Origin: Candidatus Zixiibacteriota bacterium
Lineage (GTDB): Bacteria; Zixibacteria; MSB-5A5; GN15; FEB-12
Direction: 5' to 3'
Assembly (NCBI GenBank): GCA_030619345.1
Contig: JAUXBO010000104.1
Coordinates: 1 to 7,999 of the forward strand
Length of the DNA: 7,999 nt
Both the position numbers and the translations under genes were made by a program. How positions within the stretch are numbered: position 1 is the first letter of the stretch; every line of letters starts with the position of its first letter. Of this stretch, positions 1 to 6,242 are shown one piece after another. The notes under the pieces are model-generated. The model was given only the letters and a program-made list of their open reading frames with translations, was not told the origin of the DNA and ran no database searches.

Positions 1-177
1 AACGTGTCATTGGACATCGATTCTGTTGATCGGGCAGCCGCAATCTTTGCTGATATCGACAGCAATCCTTCTCGGAAGCGATTGCAGGCGATGTCTTCAT
101 CAGGTTGGGGAAAATATCAAGTTGACGGATTCAAGAAAATTGCCGAACTTCTAAAAGATCGTTTTCGTAAATATTGA
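1..177 (+). CDS. C-terminal fragment of an unidentified protein
   Basis: An open frame runs in from the left edge and ends at TGA 175-177, leaving the last 58 residues. The visible tail is soluble-looking and mixed in charge. It contains SVDRAAAIFADID, then NPSRKRL, then GWGKYQVDGFKKIAELL, and ends in a basic KDRFRKY. There is no membrane segment and no motif I can assign to a family. Helical tails of this kind occur in glycosyltransferases and other Rossmann-fold enzymes, but that is only an impression and I give no function. That it is coding is supported by the uninterrupted frame, sensible codons and a stop placed 29-59 bases before the next start on the same strand. The short gap means it could be co-transcribed with the phosphatase gene. 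An inverted repeat overlaps its stop codon. Confidence 0.6.
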   Translation, partial: NVSLDIDSVDRAAAIFADIDSNPSRKRLQAMSSSGWGKYQVDGFKKIAELLKDRFRKY

Positions 178-196
178 TATAATTTGTCAATATTTA
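168..196. repeat. Perfect 10-bp inverted repeat over the upstream stop codon
   Basis: The left arm TAAATATTGA (168-177) is the exact reverse complement of the right arm TCAATATTTA (187-196), with a 9-base spacer. The left arm includes the TGA stop of the upstream gene. Each arm has only one G or C and no U-run follows, so it is a poor intrinsic terminator. A regulator-binding dyad fits better, because the spacer contains TATAAT. The symmetry is seen directly; the function is inferred, and the AT-rich setting raises the odds of chance. Confidence 0.5.
178..183 (+). promoter_or_regulatory. Candidate -10 element (TATAAT) of the phosphatase-kinase pair
   Basis: A perfect TATAAT lies directly after the upstream stop codon and inside the spacer of the inverted repeat at 168-196. 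Transcription would begin near base 190, about 47 bases before the TTG at 237. I see no good TTGACA-like hexamer 16-18 bases upstream (the bases there are AAGATC or similar), so if real it would need an activator or an alternative sigma factor. Confidence 0.35.
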
Positions 197-224
197 GAAT
201 ACCGGATTGTCGGCCCCAAACCTT

Positions 225-228
225 AGGA
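225..228 (+). promoter_or_regulatory. Shine-Dalgarno (AGGA) favouring the TTG start at 237
   Basis: AGGA ends 8 bases before TTG 237. The only other in-frame start, TTG 207, has no purine-rich site at a usable distance. An in-frame TAG at 195-197 rules out anything longer. Confidence 0.45.
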
Positions 229-236
229 CAGCAGAC

Positions 237-1877
237 TTGAAACTAGTTGGTACTGATGGCAGCCGCCTCTATTCGTGGGAACTGACCGAGGGTAAACATA
301 TCCTCGGGCGTAAAGTTGAGTGTGATTTCTATATCCCCAATCAGACCGTGTCAAGACGTCATGCAGAAATCGAGTTTAGTAATGAGACTGTGTTTGTTAC
401 TGACTTGGGCAGCCATAACGGTACAACTGTGAATGAGAGACCGATCGGAGAAAAAAAGGAAATAAAGCTTGGTGATCGGATAGTTTTTGGCGAGGTGAAT
501 TTCAAGCTGTCCGAGGGTGACGAGCCAACGACGGTTGGGGCATCCTCACGGTCGACCCAACTGGCCCCGCATGATCCAGAGAAGTCCGTATTCCTGTCTA
601 TCAACGAAGCGCTGAAACCACTACCTTCAAATGTCACCGAGATTCCAGAGGTGTTGACTACGATTTCGGATATGGCTCGCACTCTGGTCCTCCCTGAGCC
701 TCGTGAGAAAATGCTTAGTGAAGCACTTGATCTTATATCGCGAGTGATACCCAGCGAGCGACTAATAATATTGACCGTTCCCGAGGGATCCGATGAGGTT
801 ATTGTAGAGGCCAGCAATTTGAGTTCAGGAAAGGACTTGTCATCGATCACCCTGTCCAGAACCATAATTCAGGATATCCTCCAGAACAAGAATGCGATTC
901 TAATCGGTAACCCTATGGAAGACGCACGGTATAGCGATCAGCAGTCTATAATCATGTCCGAGCTAAAATCAGCGATGGCTGTTCCACTGTTCGACCAGGG
1001 CAGAGTATTGGGCATTTTGTATGTAGATACGACCAATCCGTTGCATCGCTACAGCAACGATTTCTTGAAGCTGCTGGCCACGTTTGGTAACATCCTGGCC
1101 TCCAAACTGGTCAACTACGCTCTTCTCGCCGAGAGAGCCGAACGACAACTAATTGAAGCAGAACTGAAGCGGGCCTCCTCTATCCAGAAGAAGTTGTTGG
1201 ATCTTGCTCCCCAGCAGGTCGACGGATACTCCATTCACGCTTATCAAGACCAGTGCCGCGCGGTCGGGGGAGATATGTATGACTATTGCCAGCTTCCCGA
1301 CGGTCGGTTGGTGATTTTGGTGGCCGATGTTAGTGGCAAAGGAATGGGAGCTGCCTTGTTGATGGCTAACGTGCTGGCATCACTGAGGATTCTCTACCAG
1401 AGTCCTCAATTCGATCTTGTTCAGTCGGTGCAAGCGACATCTACGCAGTTGTTCAAATACAGCGCCCCGGAGGACTTTGTAACTCTTTTCGTCGGTATAA
1501 TAGATCCGCAGAAAAACCGTCTCAGCTATATCAATGCCGGTCACAATCCGGCAGTTTTGGTGCACAGCACAGGGACCACAGAGTATCTTGAAGCTACCGG
1601 TATCATGATAGGTGCTTTTCCCGGTATGGTCTGGGATGTCAATGAAATTGAAATGAATATTGGGGACTCTGTTTGTGTATACACTGATGGCGTGACTGAA
1701 GCCGAAGGGACAACAGATCAATATGGTGAAGAGAGACTTCTTGACTGTCTTCTGGGATTGCGGGCCGAGTCACCGCAGTCAATGACTGAAAAACTTATGA
1801 AGAATATTGAAGAATTCGTGTCCGGTTGTCCACAGTCAGATGACATTACCATGCTGTTTGTGAAACGAGAAGGTTAA
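237..1877 (+). CDS. FHA-GAF-PP2C (RsbU/SpoIIE-type) Ser/Thr protein phosphatase
   Basis: This is a predicted cytoplasmic phosphatase that removes phosphate from Ser or Thr on protein partners, of 546 residues from TTG 237 (556 from TTG 207). Residues 1-95 form an FHA domain, which binds phosphothreonine, with the family signature GR (24-25), SRRH (39-42) and GSHNGT (58-63). A linker leads to a GAF domain at about 140-295, ending in the typical SAMAVPL and LGILYVD strands. A helical connector at about 295-325 leads to the PP2C/SpoIIE domain. Its metal-binding aspartates are all present: GGD (Asp346), ADVSGKG (Asp364), YTDG (Asp484) and DDIT (Asp535). NAGHNP is at 433-438. It is therefore likely to be active. 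It sits 56 bases before a Ser/Thr kinase gene, probably in one operon. RsbU-type enzymes often act on anti-sigma antagonists, but no such partner is visible here, so phosphoproteins made by the neighbouring kinase are the more direct guess. Confidence 0.93.
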   Translation: MKLVGTDGSRLYSWELTEGKHILGRKVECDFYIPNQTVSRRHAEIEFSNETVFVTDLGSHNGTTVNERPIGEKKEIKLGDRIVFGEVNFKLSEGDEPTTVGASSRSTQLAPHDPEKSVFLSINEALKPLPSNVTEIPEVLTTISDMARTLVLPEPREKMLSEALDLISRVIPSERLIILTVPEGSDEVIVEASNLSSGKDLSSITLSRTIIQDILQNKNAILIGNPMEDARYSDQQSIIMSELKSAMAVPLFDQGRVLGILYVDTTNPLHRYSNDFLKLLATFGNILASKLVNYALLAERAERQLIEAELKRASSIQKKLLDLAPQQVDGYSIHAYQDQCRAVGGDMYDYCQLPDGRLVILVADVSGKGMGAALLMANVLASLRILYQSPQFDLVQSVQATSTQLFKYSAPEDFVTLFVGIIDPQKNRLSYINAGHNPAVLVHSTGTTEYLEATGIMIGAFPGMVWDVNEIEMNIGDSVCVYTDGVTEAEGTTDQYGEERLLDCLLGLRAESPQSMTEKLMKNIEEFVSGCPQSDDITMLFVKREG

Positions 1878-1919
1878 TAAAATCACTGGAAACGCTCTAA
1901 TTATGATAATCAGCTCATT

Positions 1920-1925
1920 GGAGGG
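1920..1925 (+). promoter_or_regulatory. Shine-Dalgarno (GGAGGG) deciding the kinase start
   Basis: GGAGG at 1920-1924 is the strongest ribosome-binding match in the window. It lies 3 bases from TTG 1928, which is too close, but 9 bases from TTG 1934, which is suitable. I therefore place the kinase start at 1934, two codons shorter than the longest frame. Confidence 0.7.
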
Positions 1926-1933
1926 ATTTGTCG

Positions 1934-4912
1934 TTGCTTGAACAGGGAAAACTCTTTGCGCACTTTAAAATAGTTCGCCGGATTGGTGTCGGCGGTATGG
2001 GCGAGGTCTATCTGGCCGAAGATCAGAAACTGGGCCGCAATGTTGCCATCAAGATACTCCAACAGGACGTTTTCGACAATGCCGAACGGTTGGAGCGCTT
2101 CCGCCGCGAGGCGCAGACGGCGGCAAAAGTTTCGCACCCGAACGTTATGGCAATTTACGACATCGGTGTGACGGAGTCGCCCGAACATGGAAAAGACGTT
2201 AGCTATATCGTTATGGAGTTTGTGGATGGGTATGAGTTGTCGGAGTATTTGCGAGAAAAAAGTTCGACCATGTCATCCAAGGTGCGTTTGGCCGAGAAGA
2301 TCGCATCGGGTCTTTCTGCTGCCCATAAACTAAACATCGTTCACCGTGATATCAAAGCCGACAATATTCTGATAACTGATGACGGAGAACCCAAGATTCT
2401 GGACTTTGGTCTGGCCAAGCCGCTGGATCCGGTTTTTCGGGATGAGGATGATGGAGATACTGATACCGTCTCGCGGGAGTTGACCAAGGCTGGTAAGATA
2501 ATGGGAACCGTCACCTATATGTCTCCGGAGCAAGCTCGGGGTCATGCTGTCGATACCCGCTCGGACATTTTTTCCTTTGGCATTCTTCTTTATCAAATGG
2601 CCACCGGTGATGTACCTTTCAGTGGTCAGACACAAATGTCCACTCTGGCCAAGATACTCGAAACCAAACATGAACCGCCTACTACTCGTAATGCTGAAGT
2701 TCCAGCCGAACTGGAGCGGATCATAAATAAGTGTCTGCAGAAAGATGCCTCCGATAGATACCAGGATACACGCGATCTGGTCGTCGATTTGAGGAACCTG
2801 CGCCGTATGTTTGACAGTGGAGTTACCGACACTATCACTTCAACTACGAACTCAGTCAAGTCCGAGAAAGTCGTATCACAGGCAAAGCTGTGGGTGACGT
2901 TAGCGACACTGGCCGCAGCCGTATTCCTGCTTGTTTATTTGATGGACTTTAACTTCACAGTAACGGAGACGCCAGCACTCCAAGCACAGGAGAACTCACT
3001 CGCAATTCTGGGATTCGAGAATAAGACCGGAGATGAGTCGCTCGATTGGCTTGAAACAGGTCTGCCGGAAATACTCCTGACCGATCTTGCTCAAACGGAA
3101 GCGATTCGCTTGATTAGTCGGGAGAGAATTTTCGACTGCTTTGATAATCGCAACGCCCCGCATTCTTTTGATGAATGTGTCAAGGCGGCGAAGTCGTTAG
3201 GTGGCGTAAGAATTCTAAGCGGTTCTATTTTTAAATTTGGCGAGAAGATAAGAATTGACGCCCGCCTTGAAGATATGTCAACGGGGAAAATAATCATGGC
3301 CGAAAAGGTTATGGGAGATGATCCCCTGTCTTTGGTCGATAGCCTCATTGGAAAGATAGCGGTAAGTCTCGATTTGACCGATGAGTTTTCCTCTGATCTC
3401 GACCGAGCGCGCCTTACGTCTACCTCGTCGGAGGCCTATCGTCTGTACCACCTCGGTAGTGAAATGATGCTCAAAGGTCTTTTTACGGAGGCAGTAGACT
3501 TTTGCGAGCAGTCAATTGCAGAAGATACTTCTTTTGCTTTGCCATATATGAAGCTGGGAATGATGAGCCTCTTCCGCGGGCGGCAACAGGAAGGGAAGCG
3601 GTTCCTTGAGGAAGCTTGCAAGCGGGAGCATCTTCTTCCGATCAGGGACAGAACCTTGCTCGATATCTACAGCGATGTCTGGCTGGACGGCGAGTACGAC
3701 AATGCCTTTGTTAAAATAAAAGCCTTTGTGGCCAACTATCCGGATGACAAAGAAAGCCGAACGATTTACGCACTTCTGAACAATGTATACACCGGAGACA
3801 CTGTGGTGACTTTTGCAAATCTGGACACGATTCTTGCCATTGATCCTACTTACCAGATGGCGCTGGAGCAGTACTCCGCAATTGCAGAGCAGCACGATAA
3901 TATGGAATTGGCGGTTGAGATGGCTGAGCGGTTGTTAAAGTACCATCCTGACTCCCCTGGCCCCTACAAGCGGGTGGCACAGTTGTACGTCTCCGATGGT
4001 GACATTGATCGCGCAATTGAGAAGTTTGAGGAAGTGCTCGATAGATTTCCAACCGCCGAAAACAGGCAATCGACGATTCCGACTCTTGTCAGGCTGTCAA
4101 TAAAAAGAAGGGATTTTGATACCGCCGAAAAATACAACGAAATGTTAGGGAAAGAGTTTTCTACGGATCCGTACGAGAAGGAGGACTACTTCCACCAGAA
4201 GGCAAACCTGTTGAATTGGCGTGGCAAACTCCGCCAGGGGATGGATAGTCGTTTTGCCGCTCTTGAACAGGGTTTCAAAACAGGCGACAGCTCAACTGTT
4301 GCAACAGACTATGGTTCTATCAGCAGCTACTACCATCGTTATGGTATAAGTGACAGTGCGGTTTTTTACGCAAAGTTAGCTGAACCCTGGGTGACTGTCG
4401 ACGGCAGGTTAAGTTATGTTATTAGGATCAGCGTCAGTGACGAGGCGAATTGCGCTTCGTATGCGACCGACTTTCAAAATGCAGTAAGAGACTTTCGGTC
4501 TCGAGTGCCCGAGGAGTTTTGGGAAGTGCTTGATCCGTTGACAGACATTTATGAAGGCCGATGCAGCTATGATACAAACAGGATGATAGCAGGTTTTCGT
4601 CACCTTGTAGGAGTCCAGGGAGGAAGTCAGGATGCAAACCGTCGGGAATTGGCTCATCTACTGATCAAAAGCGGGGAGTGGCAAGAAGGGATCGATATGC
4701 TGAATAAATTCAAAGAAGAGAATGGCCAGGAGACTGTTGCCTATCACCATTTGAATGACACTTATCTTTTCGGACTTGCATACGAACGGCTCGGAGAAAC
4801 CGACAGAGCAGTCGAGTATTATCGGGAAGTCCTGAAATACTGGAGTGAGGCCGAGATTCAGTTGGATCAAATCGTGCAAGCTAGAGAGAGGTTGGCCGAA
4901 CTAACCAGTTAG
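1934..4912 (+). CDS. Transmembrane Ser/Thr protein kinase with TolB-like and TPR sensor region
   Basis: This is a predicted receptor-type Hanks kinase of 992 residues. The kinase domain (about 11-290) has the glycine loop GVGGMGEV (18-25), Lys40, helix-C Glu59, the catalytic HRDIKADN (Asp139, Asn144), DFG (157-159) and SPEQARG (from 197). The Arg before the catalytic Asp marks an RD kinase, normally activated by phosphorylation in its activation loop. That loop holds an acidic stretch (RDEDDGDTDTVS, 169-180) and Thr192 and Thr194. One membrane helix follows (about 319-337) with lysines on its N-terminal side, which puts the kinase in the cytoplasm. Beyond the membrane come a TolB/FlgO-like domain (about 355-480, SLAILGFENKTGD then LLTDLAQ) and TPR-like helix pairs, clearest at about 501-535, 675-710 and 938-972. 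The TPRs may bind a protein or envelope ligand; that ligand is unknown. The gene is probably cotranscribed with the FHA-PP2C phosphatase upstream. Confidence 0.94.
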   Translation: MLEQGKLFAHFKIVRRIGVGGMGEVYLAEDQKLGRNVAIKILQQDVFDNAERLERFRREAQTAAKVSHPNVMAIYDIGVTESPEHGKDVSYIVMEFVDGYELSEYLREKSSTMSSKVRLAEKIASGLSAAHKLNIVHRDIKADNILITDDGEPKILDFGLAKPLDPVFRDEDDGDTDTVSRELTKAGKIMGTVTYMSPEQARGHAVDTRSDIFSFGILLYQMATGDVPFSGQTQMSTLAKILETKHEPPTTRNAEVPAELERIINKCLQKDASDRYQDTRDLVVDLRNLRRMFDSGVTDTITSTTNSVKSEKVVSQAKLWVTLATLAAAVFLLVYLMDFNFTVTETPALQAQENSLAILGFENKTGDESLDWLETGLPEILLTDLAQTEAIRLISRERIFDCFDNRNAPHSFDECVKAAKSLGGVRILSGSIFKFGEKIRIDARLEDMSTGKIIMAEKVMGDDPLSLVDSLIGKIAVSLDLTDEFSSDLDRARLTSTSSEAYRLYHLGSEMMLKGLFTEAVDFCEQSIAEDTSFALPYMKLGMMSLFRGRQQEGKRFLEEACKREHLLPIRDRTLLDIYSDVWLDGEYDNAFVKIKAFVANYPDDKESRTIYALLNNVYTGDTVVTFANLDTILAIDPTYQMALEQYSAIAEQHDNMELAVEMAERLLKYHPDSPGPYKRVAQLYVSDGDIDRAIEKFEEVLDRFPTAENRQSTIPTLVRLSIKRRDFDTAEKYNEMLGKEFSTDPYEKEDYFHQKANLLNWRGKLRQGMDSRFAALEQGFKTGDSSTVATDYGSISSYYHRYGISDSAVFYAKLAEPWVTVDGRLSYVIRISVSDEANCASYATDFQNAVRDFRSRVPEEFWEVLDPLTDIYEGRCSYDTNRMIAGFRHLVGVQGGSQDANRRELAHLLIKSGEWQEGIDMLNKFKEENGQETVAYHHLNDTYLFGLAYERLGETDRAVEYYREVLKYWSEAEIQLDQIVQARERLAELTS

Positions 4913-4927
4913 AAAATCAGTAGTCTC

Positions 4928-4954
4928 TGCTCAGCGTTTGTTCAATGCTCGGCG
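4928..4954 (+). repeat. Imperfect 9-bp direct repeat, 18-bp period
   Basis: TGCTCAGCG (4928-4936) recurs as TGCTCGGCG (4946-4954) with one mismatch, start to start 18 bases. It lies just upstream of the candidate -10 element of the transporter gene, roughly over the -35 region, where tandem regulator sites are often found. Two copies are too few to exclude chance. Confidence 0.3.
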
Positions 4955-4956
4955 GC

Positions 4957-4974
4957 AAAGCGTATAACCGCTTT
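4957..4974. repeat. Perfect 6-bp inverted repeat flanking a TATAAC hexamer
   Basis: AAAGCG (4957-4962) and CGCTTT (4969-4974) are exact reverse complements around the spacer TATAAC. No U-run follows, so it does not look like a terminator for the kinase gene. Its position suggests a possible operator over the transporter promoter. With only 6 bases per arm, the support is weak. Confidence 0.35.
4963..4968 (+). promoter_or_regulatory. Candidate -10 element (TATAAC) for the MFS transporter
   Basis: TATAAC matches the TATAAT consensus at five of six bases and lies 41 bases before the ATG at 5010, which suits a short leader. A weak -35 candidate TTGTTC (4938-4943) has a long 19-base spacer. A separate promoter here would uncouple the transporter from the kinase operon. 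The 97-base gap also allows readthrough. Confidence 0.3.
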
Positions 4975-5009
4975 CCAAGCAGTTCTATCCGAGATATATT
5001 GGCGGGACT

Positions 5010-6242
5010 ATGTTTTCCCGTGCCCTTATCTACACCCGTCAATTTGATCGCAATCTCTGGATACTTTCATTCGGCTGGTTTGTCAGCGCACTCGGGTTTG
5101 CGGTTTCCATCCCGTTCATAGCCATCTATTTTCATTCTGTCCTCGGTCTATCTATGAGCCAGATCGGATATTTCTTTGGCTCCATGGCGGTAGTGCGGGC
5201 AGTTTTTCAGGGAATGGGTGGCGAAATCTCTGACCGCATGGAGAGACGCCAGCTCATGATTCGTGCTCAGCTGGCCCGTGTGGTAGCTTTTGCGGGGTTA
5301 GCGTGGTCGATAGCCCAGGGATGGGGATTGTGGCCGATAGCGGGCTTTCTGTTCGTTGCATCGGCATCTGGCGCTGTCTTCCAGCCAGCAGCCAATGCTA
5401 TGGTTTCAGATATCCTTCCCGAAGATAAGCGGATCGACGGTTATGCAATCACCAGGGCTGCGGGCAACCTCGGATGGGCCGCGGGACCAGCGCTGGGTGG
5501 TTTTCTGGCGGCCAAATCTTACGCCATGTTGTTTGCAATCTCGGCCATAGTGACAATAGGTTCAGCAGTCGTATTCTGGTTCTGGCTCAAATCACCCGAT
5601 ACTACTAAGGTCTCCGACCGTTTTCGCCTCCGTGATCTCCTGTCTATCAAAGACGACAAACTTATGGCCACTCACTGCCTGCTGATATTCTGTCTATATC
5701 TCGTGGTCGCACAGTTAATGGCGCCGTTTTCAGTATATGCCGTCAACTTGATTAAAATCTCTGAAACTCAACTGGGTTATTTGTATACAGTCAACGGTCT
5801 GATGGTCGTATTTTTGCAAATCCCTACTATGAGATTAGTATCCAAATGGCGATTTACCAGCTTGCTGGCCATCGGCGGATTTATCTATGCTATAGGGTAC
5901 GGTATGATCGGTCTGTTTCCTTCGTTTGCCTTCTTTATATTTGCAATTATGATTGTAACGATGGGCGAGATATTTATGTCACCACCAGCGCTCGCCCTGA
6001 CTGCTGCTCTGGCACCGAAAGGCAGGATGGGCCGCTACATGGGAATTTATGGCCTGTTTGTAGCTTCGGGCTGGTCATTTGGACCGTTGTATGGAGGAAT
6101 GATTCTTGAGTATTTGTCAGAGAATCTCGTTTTGGCTTGGGTGGCGATAGCATCGCTGGCGGTAATCAGCGGCGCTGGTTATCTGGTATTTAGAAGGATT
6201 CTTCCGGACAAAATTGACTTCAGGCAGCATAATGCTACATGA
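5010..6242 (+). CDS. MFS transporter, DHA1 (drug:H+ antiporter)-like
   Basis: This is a predicted inner-membrane proton-coupled exporter of 410 residues, normal length for a 12-helix major facilitator. Hydrophobic segments run along the whole chain, with a charged central loop at about 194-218. Motif A between helices 2 and 3 reads GGEISDRMERR (70-80), with the conserved Asp75 and Arg pair. The antiporter motif C in helix 5 reads NLGWAAGPALGG (153-164), which in this superfamily marks exporters. Glu320 lies in a late helix (TMGEIFMSPPAL), and GRYMGIYGLF (341-350) is also common in MdtH/YttB-type members. The substrate cannot be told from sequence; multidrug or metabolite efflux is most likely. 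ATG 5010 is the only reasonable start, since an in-frame TAA lies at 4965 and the next in-frame ATG (residue 49) would remove helix 1. The ribosome site is poor (GGCGGG ending 3 bases before ATG). Its 3' end overlaps the opposing gene. Confidence 0.9.
   Translation: MFSRALIYTRQFDRNLWILSFGWFVSALGFAVSIPFIAIYFHSVLGLSMSQIGYFFGSMAVVRAVFQGMGGEISDRMERRQLMIRAQLARVVAFAGLAWSIAQGWGLWPIAGFLFVASASGAVFQPAANAMVSDILPEDKRIDGYAITRAAGNLGWAAGPALGGFLAAKSYAMLFAISAIVTIGSAVVFWFWLKSPDTTKVSDRFRLRDLLSIKDDKLMATHCLLIFCLYLVVAQLMAPFSVYAVNLIKISETQLGYLYTVNGLMVVFLQIPTMRLVSKWRFTSLLAIGGFIYAIGYGMIGLFPSFAFFIFAIMIVTMGEIFMSPPALALTAALAPKGRMGRYMGIYGLFVASGWSFGPLYGGMILEYLSENLVLAWVAIASLAVISGAGYLVFRRILPDKIDFRQHNAT

Noticed and set aside
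359..865. 168-codon open frame on the - strand
   Set aside because: It is antisense to the FHA-GAF-PP2C gene, has a low-complexity Ser-rich translation, no family motif and no ribosome site; a shadow frame.
1902..1910. TATGATAAT as a separate kinase promoter
   Set aside because: It resembles a -10 box, but no -35 hexamer lies at the right distance and the 56-base gap fits cotranscription with the phosphatase.
3512..3895. 127-codon open frame on the - strand
   Set aside because: It lies wholly inside the kinase's TPR-encoding region, its translation has no recognisable motif, and the + strand frame is clearly the real one.
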